In this document: one piece after another, positions 1 through 9,228 of the stretch
Numbering within the stretch: position 1 is the stretch's first letter
How the letters are laid out: each line of letters starts with the position of its first letter
Origin: Psilocybe azurescens
Taxonomy: Eukaryota; Basidiomycota; Agaricomycetes; Agaricales; Agrocybaceae
NCBI GenBank assembly: GCA_023853785.1
Contig: JAJIRX010000664.1
Coordinates: 1 to 21,602, forward strand
DNA length: 21,602 nt
Direction of reading: 5' to 3'
The notes under the pieces: model-generated
The model's database searches: none
What the model was told of the DNA's origin: nothing
The model's input: only the letters and a program-made list of their open reading frames with translations
Translations under genes and position numbers: made by a program

Positions 1-1515
1 CCCGTGCCGCTCCCAATCGCACCAGAAAGGTCCGCCGTCACAGAGAGCAAGCCGGGGATGGCTCCGTTGAATGTAGCCGCCGTCGGGGTCACACGCTTCA
101 GCTCCTTGTGCATTGAGCCTTCACGGTGGCCGGCCATGACCTGGTTGACAGGGGAGAGAGTTAGCGTATAGAGATTCAATAGAGGGAAGATGAGAAGAAA
201 ACAGAAGGAATCAAGGGGATGGATAGGTAGTGGGTGGCGTGGAGTTGGGGACGCAGAAAAAGGGGACCGGATATCTCAATGCAAATGAGCAAGAAGAAAA
301 AACCCGCCATCTGCTGATCCTTCAGCTGCTTTGCCATATCCCGAGGCACACTCCCAGAGATCTTAATCCACGCCCTGCTGAGCAGTGCATACGCAGAGCA
401 TGAAGGCGATGTAGATCGCGCTGTAGATAGGGTCCAGGTCGGCATCTTTGGGCACATGCAGTGGGGGCATGGTATGCGCTCCCGCCTGTGCGTGCAGTTG
501 CGGGAGGCTTCGAGGGTCTGGAGATTGGAGGAAAGGAAGGAAATAAGTAGCAAGAGAACGATGAAAGCATGTCAGCCAAAATCCTGACATCCTTAGAGTA
601 AAAACAAACATAAAACTAGCCTCCCAAACACCCAAAACCTTAACCAACAAGTTCCGCGGAAACCGAGTCGCTAGTATCTGCCACACAATGAACATATTGA
701 TCGTCAACGCGCTCTGCCGATGTTCAGTGATAGGCGAGAACGCCTTCAACTCAATAGACTTGTGTGTATTGGTCTCGATAAACAGGTTGATGCCGATCCA
801 AGACCGTGCCCCTTCTGCAGGAGCTTGTCCAGGACAATCACGATTAGCGCGGCGACGATGAGCTGAATAATGAGCAGGAGCGGACACCGGCTCCCAGGTC
901 GGACGGCTGACCGTAGAGCCCTGTCAGGACTTAGACGATCACTTGACTGAGGGTGATGATGAAAACGAAGACTGGCAAATTTTATTCAGTATGTATGCAT
1001 CTTCAGGCATGTGCGTATATGAATTATGAAGAGATTAGAGAAAACGACGAAGAGAGGGATACGGACGGAGGAGGGTTGGAATCTACGCCACACAAGATGA
1101 CATGACACTCAGGTTTTGTGCACCACTGAACAACGCGCGATCCCTCTTAAGACTGAAATCAACATCGATAAGGTGGGCACCCGCCAAATGCTGTATAATC
1201 ATTCCAGAAGTGATAATAGGCGCGATACCGAGCCGGGTTCCATGAGCACTTCAAAGGCGAGGATAACACGCATCCAGTAAAGAGGGTCGGACGAGTCGGA
1301 GGACATGATACCGTACAGGGGTACTTGCGAGCACACCAGGAAAATGAGGTGTGTTACCACCGTCCATAGTACCTTTTGGTTGAACAGAACCTTGTCATAT
1401 GAGGGTCAGTACCTGTTGCGTGGGGTTTAATGAAGGGAAAAGTACCTTAAAGTCGGGTGAGGAAACTTCTGGTGGTATGTGTAAGAAAGGCCTGAAGAGG
1501 TTGAGGATCGAACGC
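1..1515 (-). pseudogene. SEC61A-like: SEC61 alpha pseudogene, copy 1 (type 1), 3' end outside window
   Basis: SEC61 alpha is the channel subunit of the ER protein translocon, a ten-span membrane protein of roughly 475-480 residues. Read on the minus strand, five exons can be followed. About 1446-1515 gives LNLFRPF and PEVSSPDFK. 1113-1390 gives [20 protein letters not shown] and DVDFSLK. 621-971 gives VLTGLYGQPSDLGAGV and QILATRF. 311-517 gives IYSAIYIAFML and AKQLKDQQM. 1-140 gives [10 protein letters not shown] and [15 protein letters not shown]. About the last 30 residues lie left of the window. Candidate introns are 1391-1445, 972-1112, 518-620 and 141-310. Lesions seen: an in-frame TAA at 931-933; C instead of G at the first base of the 972-1112 intron donor (position 1112); a short deletion in the [11 protein letters not shown] region near 1230-1245; a large coding deletion near 715-730; several frameshifts. 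The family is certain and the loss of function is clear. Small exon limits are approximate. Confidence 0.94.
1391..1445 (-). other. intron 1 of SEC61 copy 1
   Basis: Read on the minus strand this 55-nt segment starts GTACTT, has a TACTGAC branch-like motif, and ends AAG before the codons for the [10 protein letters not shown] segment. It sits exactly where copies 2, 3 and 4 have an intron of 53-55 nt (5703-5755, 13051-13105, 17432-17483). This shared short intron is direct evidence that the copies were not made from spliced mRNA. Confidence 0.85.
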
Positions 1516-1766
1516 TCAAGTCAAAGCTCTCGCGCATCCATACTCCTGTCGCGGTCGAGCCCTCTTCTTCCTCTCCCTCACGTCCCTCGTCGCCGTCGTC
1601 TTCGTCAAATAACCACGTCTACTCTCACCCGCCGCGCCGCCAGTGCACCGCATCCTTGGACCTCAAAGTGTTCGTGTACCCCTACCGCATGGTCATGTAC
1701 GGCGTCAAGAAGCGGTATAGATCCGAGATGGCGCGATTGAAGGGCTTCTTGAAGACGCAGGTGTAG
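1512..1766 (+). pseudogene. Unidentified plus-strand reading frame upstream of SEC61 copy 1
   Basis: A stop-free plus-strand frame runs through a serine/proline-rich stretch (about 1560-1607), then a basic stretch, then a segment with coding-like composition at 1662-1766 (FVYPYRMVMYGVKKR, then SEMARLKGF) ending in TAG. There is no ATG in this frame. Upstream stops lie within SEC61 exon a read on the other strand. The segment points away from SEC61, so it could be the remnant of a divergent neighbour that shared its promoter. In unit B the matching frame stops about 18 codons earlier (near 13335), and the 1662-1766 part is missing or replaced. I do not recognise the protein. It could also be chance, since the CT-rich promoter DNA favours open Ser/Pro/Arg frames. 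Confidence 0.35.
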
Positions 1767-2400
1767 CTGAGGCCGAGTCCGATGTGCAGTTCTTCGAAGG
1801 GTCGTGTGTGGGTGTCTGAGGCCGTATGCGTGGGCTGAAGATGATGAGGCAAAGGCTGGTAACGGAGATGGTGTGGGATGGGCGATAGGAAGGTTGACCG
1901 TTAACGCGTGACATCGTGAATTGACATTGATCCGATCGCAGGCGTGAAAGTCGCAAAGATAAGATAAGACTGTAAGGGTCACGTCAATACGAGCAAACAC
2001 GGCACTCTCTCTTTGTCGTCTGAGCGGCCCATCCTATCCTCGCCTCCTCTGCCACTCACGCAGCACCATTACAGAGCCGCGCGTGCTGCCCATATCGTAT
2101 GTCTGTGTTTCTGCTCTACCTTATTTTATACTACCACCCACCAAATAACACACGCAGTAAAGCGCCATACGCTGAAACTTACCATCAAGTTGGACTGGAT
2201 TCGGACCACGTTTAAATATCGTCTCTTTTGTCTCACATCTTCGGCCTTTCGCCTTGTTTGGCGCATAATTTGATTGCCGTATAAGTATGGTGTGTATTTT
2301 ATTTACCAGCCCCTGGCTTGCATCGAATCTCCTCCCGCTATCTTGCCGTGCCTGTTCTCTGTGAGGTAACGGTGGTCTCTTTCAGGACCGACGGCCCGTG
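1767..2400. other. Duplicated gene-poor block (pairs with about 13520-14140)
   Basis: No gene can be supported. The block is conserved with unit B, including the stretches at 1781-1920 and 13511-13680, 1990-2270 and 13740-14010, and 2280-2400 and 14010-14140. Reading frames on both strands differ between the two units and are broken by indels, so they look like chance frames. The stretch may include the old promoter and 5' region of a lost gene. Confidence 0.6.
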
Positions 2401-3150
2401 GATTAGAATTTGTTGGAGGGACGCATGAAAAACTCGATGCGTGCGATATTAAATTTGAGGTATGTTTGAGGAGAAGAGGCTGAGAAGATTCGAAGAGGAG
2501 TGTCTGTCCGTACTATGTGTAATGTACGGCCCATTATGTGTGTAGTCTTACATGTATGTTGAACAATTTCCGCGCTATTCCTCCCCTCCGGACGAAAAAA
2601 TACGTTGTCTTCTTCCTTTCTAGATAAAAATGACCTGATAGTGATCATGTTACATGGCTCTTTTGTAATTATCTGCAAAGTGTTGCAAAATCGGCCGGTC
2701 TTGTGAGTTTTAACTCGGTGTGTGACGTCGTTTGTGAGGGCAGCTTCACCAAACATTCTTTCTCATCCTTTCTTGCTGCTTCACCATGAATATGCAGTGA
2801 AACTGGTGGGCTTGAGCCTATGGAAGCACTCAGTCAGGCAAATTTTGCTAGCGCATACATTGGGGTAAATATTCCATATCCATTGACTATGGCGAGTCGA
2901 TTGAACTCAATTCTCACAGAACCATTGGATTTATCGGAGAGAGATCAAGGCTGGCTTCGAGTTCGAACATTATGGCACAATTTGACCTCCGTCATGCAGA
3001 CCCCAAACATAGCATACATCTGCTATTACTGACTATAGTCTCCATTCAACAGAATCTTCATTGGAAAGCTTACGACAATGCATATCCAGCTTGTAAGACG
3101 CTACTTTGTATGAAGGCAGACGCGTTTTAGTGAAGGAAAGGCATCTCAAA
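2400..3150. other. Gene-poor stretch with an A-specific core
   Basis: 2400-2560 matches 14145-14320, and 2820-3150 matches about 14790-15050. The 2565-2800 core has no counterpart in unit B, where a different segment (about 14325-14780) lies between the same flanks. The right part (about 2890-3150) lies just upstream of the secreted-protein ATG and probably holds its promoter. No clear TATA box was fixed. Confidence 0.5.
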
Positions 3151-3152
3151 TC

Positions 3153-3638
3153 ATGTTCAAGTTCTTCGCATCTGCTGCTACTCTTCTCACCATTACCATC
3201 GCTGCCTTGGCTGTTCCCCAAAGTTCTGGTGAGCCCTGGAACCATTCCAGTCGTCGTCTCAGAACCCATCGGCTTCAACATGTGCGTTGTCCATCCTCGA
3301 CGGACCGGTCTGGATTCACTGCCACCGTACCGATAGCACGTCTCTTGGAGTCAACGACTCTGGAATCGACATGCTTCCTCCTCACTTGTTCTTGCAACCT
3401 CGCTACAGATTATTTCTATTCGGATGTGGGCAAGGTATGGTGAGCATCCACCCTGTGTCGTATCAGGCGACTGTATCGTGCAGGTGTATGTGAATGCTGT
3501 ACTTTCTGTTGGATTTGTCTCGCTTGTTGCTGTGAAATCTATTTATACACGAAAAAGAGCGTAGTTGAACTGTTCTAGCACCTTTTGCTAATATTTCTGC
3601 AGAGGTTAGCCCTCCCCGAAGGGCAATGGAGGGCGTAA
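3153..3638 (+). pseudogene. Small secreted protein gene, unit A copy, frameshifted
   Basis: The start ATG at 3153 opens a typical secretory signal peptide: basic Lys after Met-Phe, then an Ala/Leu/Ile-rich core ending in an ALA-like cleavage site (MFKFFASAATLLTITIAALA). Comparison with the unit B copy shows one base missing here between about 3215 and 3235. Beyond it the homologous frame continues as TCALSILDGPVWIHC, LPPHLFLQPRYRLFLFGCGQG and so on to about 3483. A candidate intron (3484-3604, GTGTAT donor, GCTAAT branch, AG acceptor) would join a last exon of eleven codons ending PEGQWRA-stop at 3638, a C-terminus conserved in unit B. The ancestral protein would be about 120 residues, secreted, with several cysteines. 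I do not recognise the family. This copy is probably a pseudogene because of the frameshift. Confidence 0.6.
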
Positions 3639-4085
3639 CCGGTCTATCTACAGCCGCATCACAGTCCGTACCTAACTATCACCAACTGAAGCCCGAAGCC
3701 TCAGCCTCAGCCTCAGCCTCCTGATAGCGCCAATCCTCCACAACATCCATCCACCGCGCTACAAAAGTTGCCGGCTACCGTAACACACACTCTGCGACAA
3801 CTTACAAGTCAGTTTATCATATGAATGAATAGCGAGATGAACAAATACCTTTGTCGTCGTAACCCTAACCCGATAGCACATTAACATCCATTCTCTACGC
3901 ATGGGTGTCAGCGTAATCCAGCGAGTGAATAAGGGAGTAATAAACCATAGGATGATGCCGGTAATCACTTTTGCCGGAGAACGATAGGTTCGTTTCGAGG
4001 TTCCACGGTTTGCGAAAGACAATGCGTTGCTTCAACATTTGCGGGATAGCTTTATAACGTTGTAAATGAACCTAACGGCCGTCTG
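3639..4085. other. Downstream region with CAGCCT repeat; no gene seen
   Basis: 3639-3925 is well conserved with 15548-15835 and then the units part. It holds four CAGCCT-type hexamers in tandem (about 3700-3721), which are interrupted in unit B. It also holds a TAACCCTAACCC dodecamer (3860-3871, also about 15769-15780). The minus-strand frame across 3759-4022 is partly kept in unit B (15692-15883) but has no recognisable domain. Probably 3' flank of the secreted-protein gene. Confidence 0.5.
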
Positions 4086-4864
4086 AATGAGTTTGTGGCT
4101 TCCAGGAAGGCGGTGTGTGGTGTCAAGGTTTCATTGGGGCCAAGATTATGGTTTAGAGTTCGGCCTGACATACGAGGCGCATGCAAAGTGGGAGTGGCGA
4201 GTGAAGGAGGGGGATGTGAGTTCTGCGGACGTCGAAACATCGTGTCAGGCCATCTGGCACGAGTCACTGAACGCTGAATGGAAGAAGTATTATCAGCAAG
4301 AAACATCAGAAATAACACAAGAAACGTACCATGTGTTATATCATCTTCACGGGATATTCGTAACCCATCCCATGTCCTGTCGCTAGTCAGCCTTCCCTTT
4401 AACGGCGGCGTGTCGTGATGGCAGGAGCCGCGTGAATGCAATTTGTCGGAAATCGATATGTCGTGGCAAGGCCAAACCCATGTTCTAATCGCCACGATGC
4501 AAGGTCCATTTCTGGCCAATGGAAGCAGATCTGGCGTTTGATAAAACGACAGGCGATGCGAGAATGCATAGTTGGCGGGAAATCGATACGTAGCGGGGCG
4601 GCAGTACACGCACGGACCAGAGCCAATAATCGAGGCCGATGCTTGATCACATCGGTCGGTATAAGCCATAGTCTGATGGAGAGGATGATCCAGCCACCAC
4701 AAGGGAAGGGGAAGATTGGAACAAGGACAGTGTATGGGTCGACGCAATGGCGAGATAAGGAGGCGGATTTGAGTTCGGAGGACGTCGAAATGTCCTGACA
4801 TGACTTCTGCGTTATGCATCGCTGAATGCAAGGAGTATCGCCAAGAACACATCAGCAATAACAC
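4052..4864 (-). other. Longest open frame (270 codons) in an A-specific repeat-rich insert; unidentified
   Basis: This is the longest uninterrupted frame in the window. It lies in about 1.1 kb (about 3930-5060) that unit B lacks. I recognise no domain. The insert contains diverged internal repeats: 4200-4329 resembles 4755-4875, offset 546 bases (a multiple of three), and an ATCGATTTCC-centred unit recurs near 4447, 4578 and 5185. Each half holds an intron-like segment on the minus strand: 4274-4329 (GTACGT to TTCAG, 56 nt) and 4822-4875 (GTACGT to TTCAG, 54 nt). The exon between them, 4330-4821, is 492 nt, exactly 164 codons. Either this is part of an unknown repeat-containing gene spliced at these sites, or the open frame is a by-product of repeat structure. 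Function unknown. Confidence 0.3.
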
Positions 4865-4875
4865 AAGGAACGTAC
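4200..4875. repeat. Diverged direct repeat pair, each with an intron-like module
   Basis: Copy one is about 4200-4329 and copy two about 4755-4875. Shared landmarks in order are a GACGTCGAAA block, a CGCTGAATG block, AACACATCAG/GAAACATCAG, and AATAACACAAG followed by the AACGTACCATG donor (minus-strand reading). By eye about three quarters of the bases match. A third related sub-unit at about 5100-5250 is shared with unit B (15910-16080). Confidence 0.6.
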
Positions 4876-5059
4876 CATGCGCCTACGTCATCCCCGCGGA
4901 ATATTCCACAAGCCATCTCACAGCCGAAAATCCAGCCCATATTCCTATCACTCTGCGCCTTCCACACGACTGAACTGAAGATGCTAGCCTCATCCCAATA
5001 CCTCCCTTGACGTGAAGTGTGTCTTCCGGGTTGTTAACGTTCAGTTTGCGCCAAGTCGG

Positions 5060-5254
5060 TATGGCGTGTCAAGCCTAGACCACAATCCAGCCTCCGCAAC
5101 GCGTCGCAATGTCCTTGTCAGGCCATCCGAGTGGATCCGACATTTGATAGAACGAGAGTCGATGTAATGATCCACAATTTGCGGGAAATCGATACGTTGC
5201 GTCAACGCAAAGCGTTCCACGATGAATGTTGCTCAGGGCCGGCAGCATTCGCGC
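5060..5254 (-). other. Repeat-family segment fused to SEC61 copy 2
   Basis: About 190 bases closely match 15885-16080 of unit B. They contain the ATCGATTTCC unit also found in the 4050-4900 insert. On the minus strand one frame reads RIDFP, then DSRSIKCRI, then TLRRVAEA in unit A and a near-identical series in unit B, so it may be a decayed exon of an unknown gene. In both units this segment sits where the 3' part of the type 2 SEC61 gene should be. Confidence 0.4.
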
Positions 5255-5309
5255 GGTGTTTGGGAGGTTAGTTTGGTGTATTTTTCTTTCCCTAACGATG
5301 TTGGGATTG
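5255..5309 (+). other. Inverted SEC61 exon-intron junction fragment
   Basis: About 55 bases read on the plus strand as the end of the SEC61 LGVWE exon plus the start of its intron (GTGTTTGGGAGGTTAGTTTG, then CTAACGATGTTGGGATT). In copies 1, 3 and 4 the same sequence is on the minus strand (611-640, 12200-12265, 16391-16441). The fragment therefore sits backwards at the junction where copy 2 lost the rest of its coding region. Confidence 0.75.
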
Positions 5310-5422
5310 TCAGTGTATGTGCTTCGAGTGTGTGCATATATGGATGATGAAGAGATTTGAGAAAAAGAAGAGTGCGGATGGAGGAGGGATGGGATGTACA
5401 CACAAGACGACATGACACTCAC

Positions 5423-5825
5423 GTTTCTGAGCACAACTGAACAACACCCGATCCTCCTTAAGACTGAAATCCACATCGATAAGGTTTGCACCCGCCAAAT
5501 GCTCCATGATCATTCCTGAAGTAATGATAGGCCCGATACTGAGTTCCATCAGCGTTCCACGGTTAGAGGCGATGATGACGCGCATCCATTAGAGCGAGTC
5601 GGACGAGTCGAGACGGGACATTATAACTTACAGGAGAACTTGCGAGCACACCATGAAGATAAGGTGTTACCGCCGTCCATGGTACTGTTGGTTGAATGAT
5701 ACCTTGTGATGAGGGTCAGTACGTGTTGTGTGGAGTTTAACAAAAGGAAACGTACTTCGCAATCCGGAGATGAAACTTCTTATAGTATGGGTAAGAAAGG
5801 CCGGACGAGATCAGAGAGCATGAAA
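5423..5825 (-). pseudogene. SEC61A-like: SEC61 alpha pseudogene, copy 2 (type 2), N-terminal part only
   Basis: Two minus-strand exons remain. About 5756-5825 codes for DLVRPFLPIL, then a TAA where copy 4 has CAA (Gln), then EVSSPDC. 5423-5702 codes for [30 protein letters not shown] and [17 protein letters not shown]. The intron between them is 5703-5755. The donor after AQK (GTGAGT, 5417-5422) is intact, but after about 110 bases of intron the sequence breaks into an inverted fragment (5255-5309) and repeat DNA. All exons for transmembrane segments 3-10 are missing, about 950 bp compared with copy 4. The first part of exon b carries further indels near 5620-5700. The gene is non-functional as a translocon subunit. 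Confidence 0.93.
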
Positions 5826-6050
5826 AAGGGAGAGATGGAGAAGGAATGAGGGTACGGAAGGCCCACGAGCAAAGAGCTCGGCACACTTACCTAATCATTT
5901 CAGTGACCGGAAGCGGGTGACCGGGGCACGCGGTCACGATTCTTAAGCCAAAGCCCTCGCGCATCGCTACGCGTGTCGCGGTTGAGCGCTGAGCGCTGAG
6001 CCCTCTTCTTCATCTTCTCCTCAGCCTCTCTTCTTCTTCCTCTTCGTCAA
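5826..6050 (-). promoter_or_regulatory. Upstream region of SEC61 copy 2
   Basis: Read from SEC61 outwards, this region has a GTAAGTGTGCC donor-like sequence (5883-5893 on the minus strand), which may close a tiny first coding exon with ATG at 5898-5900, then a GC-rich part and a CT-rich tract at 6000-6045. The same order occurs before copy 4 (17561-17765). The CT tract also precedes copies 1 and 3 (about 1557-1605 and 13213-13270), so it is an inherited part of the SEC61 upstream region. Its role as promoter or 5' UTR is inferred. Confidence 0.45.
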
Positions 6051-7150
6051 ATGCCCGCCAGTTCCACTTCGATATCTGGTCCTCGTGTAGGAGATGCAAG
6101 AAGAGTGTGACCCATCGTTGATTGTGGATTGGTATGTTGGGATGGATTATTGATTGGAGGAGGGCGTGCATTGGTGCGTGCATTGGAAATATATATGAAT
6201 AGGGATAGAATCCTGATTTTCCGTGTTTGATTTGTTTCTTTAGGCTCACATTCGCATCGTCCACCGGCCTCCGACTTTCCACCGCTCCCACTGCGCTTTC
6301 ACTGTGTTCTCAAACTCCCATTTTCATTTTCGTATGACACCCTTCCATTTTCTTTGCACTTTTACCTTCCCTTTCACAGTTTATTCTTCAAACCCAACCT
6401 TAGCTTCAACTTCAACTTCACTTCTGTTTTCTTTTTCACATCCCAACCCCCCAATACCTCATCCCGAAGCATCATACGCGCTGCACCACACCGTCCATCC
6501 ATCCATCCATTCCTCCAATCTTCTTCCTTTCCCTATTCATCATTATTTAAATTTTCTGCTTTGGATTGACGTCCGAATAGATTGTGAGTGCACCCCCGCG
6601 CGCCTGGGCTTCTTAATTGTATGCTGCTGCGCCGTTTGCTGATGCCTGCATTTGGAGTGGATTTATTTGGATTGTTTTTGGATTTTCGAATCGTCCGGAT
6701 TGGGGGTTGGGTTTTGATTTTGGTTTATATGTGAGTGCACGCGCTGTGTGTTGCTATTCTCATGTAATTCTACTTCATGCGAGCCTGGGTACTGAGTAAA
6801 GCGATGACATCCCCTGCTCTCCTCCTCCGTAACCATTCTACGGACGGAGTTTGAGTCGGGTGCTGGGGCGCTTCGTTTTTAGCCTTTTTCGTTCGCTGGA
6901 TTTTGTGACCCCTTTGCGATTGCGATTGCTATTTGATTTATGACTTACGGAGTTGGATCCCTTTGCGCCGGCCAAAAACATGAAAAGAAGAAATACCGAA
7001 GAAATGAAATGACTACAGCCACCCCTGTCTTCCGACCGATGCTCTATCCGTGTCTTGATGTCTTGACCACCCCGAAGACACCCTACATTCTATGCCCGCC
7101 CAAACCCATGCACTTGATGCCGCACCCGCACCCTCACCCCTATCCTCATG
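6050..7150. other. Conserved, apparently non-coding block (pairs with about 17770-18870)
   Basis: The two units align well here, but the frames do not behave as coding: stops and indels change them. An intron-like element on the plus strand, GTATGTTGGGATGG to TTTGTTTCTTTAG, is kept at 6131-6240 and 17850-17959. The CT-rich stretch after it (6245-6560) keeps an open frame in both units, but its composition (Pro, Ser, Phe, His) fits pyrimidine-rich leader DNA. A CCAT tetranucleotide run lies at about 6498-6513. It may be the 5' leader of a lost gene. Confidence 0.45.
6131..6240 (+). other. Candidate intron conserved in both units
   Basis: GTATGT donor, pyrimidine-rich 3' end and TTTCTTTAG acceptor, with the matching element at 17850-17959. 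The flanking sequence (before it, a short stretch near the CT tract; after it, GCTCACATTCGCATCGTCC) is highly conserved, more so than the intron interior, as expected for an exon-intron-exon arrangement. The exons have no recognisable product and include a stop, so this could be a spliced 5' UTR. Confidence 0.35.
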
Positions 7151-7974
7151 TTTAGCTTACCCCAAATATACTAAAGATCCCGCCGTTCGGATTTTATTAC
7201 ATTTGAGCGCATTGTGGGTTTTCTTAGGCCTCCATCCCACATTTCCACCTACACTTTAACTACGCGCTACATGATCTGGATATCCCGATAATTATTCCAC
7301 CACATGCAACCCATGTGCCACCCTACTCATTTATCGTGCTCTGATTTGTCTCCCAGCGCTCGCTGTTGGCTCTTGGTGAGGTTACGATCTTATCCGGAGG
7401 GAGCACACGACGCCAGTTTGGTATTTGGCTCGATGGAACACGACGACGACAATATTATTAAGAAAATTTAATGCATGATAACAACCCACATCTTTACATA
7501 CAGCCAGCGAGTCATCTCCCGACGCAAACGAGCCGGGAGCATTTTTCGGACTGGGACTGTAATGTCGATGAAATTCATACATACATACACAGTAAAAGTT
7601 TAGGGTATCGAACACCTTTGATTTTTAAATCAACTAGAAGGAATATAATATATTGTTTCATTCATTAAATAGTTGCATGTGTGATATAAGTAACCCCAAG
7701 GCGACTGTGAAGCAGAAGAGGAAAGGCGCACCAGACTTTGGTTTGAATGGTGATCACTGATTGGAGGTTAGTGCATGTAAATGAATGTACGGTTGCGTAT
7801 ATGTGAATCAGGCAATTAAAGCGGAGGCTACTCTTTAGCGTTTTGGGAGTCAACATCTATCCCAAACATACGGTCTCAATGACTTGGTCAGTGTCGGAAG
7901 GATCAAATATTATTATTACTTTCATCATATTGTGGGACATGTTAGTATCTATGCTTCTCTATTCTCCTTTCATG
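7150..7974. other. 3' flank of NACHT gene; no gene seen
   Basis: AT-richer DNA that matches about 18870-19600. It has a conserved ACAATATTATTAAGAAAATT stretch (7451-7470 and 19180-19199) and several short frames that differ between units. Probably the 3' UTR and intergenic DNA of the minus-strand NACHT gene. Confidence 0.5.
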
Positions 7975-8877
7975 TTAACGCCACAGCACCCTCCAAATAT
8001 ATGCATACTCTATGCCCAAACTATGTGTTCCCACATGGCTAATCACTATTGCCCAGCGGGCCTGTGTATCCACATCGCTCGGAAGAATGGATTCATCAAC
8101 ATAAAAAGCTCGCCATCGGCACCGATAATCAGTCAAGTCTGCAGCCATAAAATGATTAATAACATAGTCACTTGAATCAATTGGATATCGTGTCCAGTTG
8201 ATGACGATTTTGAATGGTGAAGGACTCAACCCTTTGAATTTCAGCAAATAGTTGCGGACTGCTCCAAACAAGGTCTGTACCCGATGGCGCACATTGGTGT
8301 CCGGTTTTCTAGATTGAAGGTAAGATTTTGTTTGCCGAGTGTATTGACTAGCTCGGCTGAGTACCCAGCCTTGACAACATGAATGCAAAAGCATCCCAGA
8401 CAAAGTGCCACTGATTGTGCTTGTATATGTATTGAGGATTGGATCTTGTCCTATCCCAAGCCTTGACTGCAAACTCCACCATGAACACCGCAGCTGAAGT
8501 ATAAGTTGATTGATCTACAATGTATGGTCCTGCTCGTGACGGATCATTTAGAAATTCTGTCACCATCCGTACATATGGGGTGCCAGTTATGCAATAAGCT
8601 CATACCATGCAAATCTTCGCCACTCTCTGCCCACATCAATTTGATTGGACAATGCAGAAAAGAGGAAACTGGGCACAGAAGCCGAGAAGTCATCTGCTAA
8701 TAAGTATGACAGAGCCGAAATTGTCTCCAAAGAGACATATTGATTAGATTTGAGTATCCTGCTCGCACTGACAGCAGTCCAAAAAGCCAGATGAGGGCTT
8801 AGGGAATCAATGCCAGGGATGTGCGTAATCTTTGATCAAAGATACCTTGATGGTGGAAATAGAGCTGTTCCGTTTGG

Positions 8878-8941
8878 CTAAATTCCTTGATTTGGAGTCA
8901 AAATATGTTGTTTCCAATATCTTTAAAACAAGTAGACATAC
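8878..8941 (-). other. Intron 3 of NACHT gene, unit A
   Basis: 64 nt, GTATGT donor and AATTTAG acceptor on the minus strand, conserved at 20614-20675 in unit B. It separates LEFLQTS from AKRNSSISTI. Confidence 0.75.
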
Positions 8942-9168
8942 TGATGTTTGCAGGAATTCGAGAAATGTTCCAGGATCCTCATTCAAACAATTGAGACTTG
9001 AAACATCATCCCTTAATGTGAGTGCAAAAGTTGTCCAGTGCTGAACATAGGGCACCCTTAAAATCTTCTCCCGAAGAGTGGTGTTGTCATGTAGAGGACC
9101 TGCCAGTTGAAGATGTTTCAAGAGTGACTGGTATGCAAGTTTTGGCAGCAGTGTTGCCATGTCAAGTG

Positions 9169-9228
9169 CTATATAGGAAATAAACTGATACTCAGAAATA
9201 AATTTGTAAGAGAGCAATCAATCCTTAC
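9169..9228 (-). other. Intron 2 of NACHT gene, unit A
   Basis: 60 nt, GTAAGG donor and TATATAG acceptor on the minus strand. The unit B equivalent at 20897-20955 has donor GTAAGC and the same acceptor. It follows the FCMSAIE segment and precedes LDMATLLPKLAYQ. Confidence 0.75.

Noticed and set aside
1605..2000. 131-codon minus-strand frame with a partner at 13216-13677
   Set aside because: The two frames share only the stretch opposite the promoter region and diverge through indels elsewhere. No recognisable domain; likely chance.
2945..2975. GAGTTCGAAC resembling a tRNA T-arm/B box
   Set aside because: No matching acceptor stem, anticodon arm or A box at the right spacing. The unit B copy (about 14868-14880) differs in the flanks.
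3860..3871. TAACCCTAACCC, telomere-like repeat (also about 15769-15780)
   Set aside because: Only two units, in both arms, inside conserved single-copy-like DNA. Too short to claim an interstitial telomere or a chromosome end.
4087..4386. 99-codon plus-strand frame
   Set aside because: Antisense to the repeat-rich minus-strand frame and its candidate intron. No domain.
5985..6000. GAGCGCTGAGCGCTGAG short tandem repeat
   Set aside because: About two units, not found in unit B, no context for a regulatory or CRISPR role.
6304..6642. 112-codon plus-strand frame, kept in unit B (to 18359)
   Set aside because: Composition is that of a CT-rich tract (Pro/Ser/Phe/His), there is no domain, and the start context differs. 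Treated as leader-like DNA.
7471..8175. Plus-strand frames antisense to the NACHT 3' region
   Set aside because: They change between units and overlap the better supported minus-strand NACHT coding region or its 3' flank.
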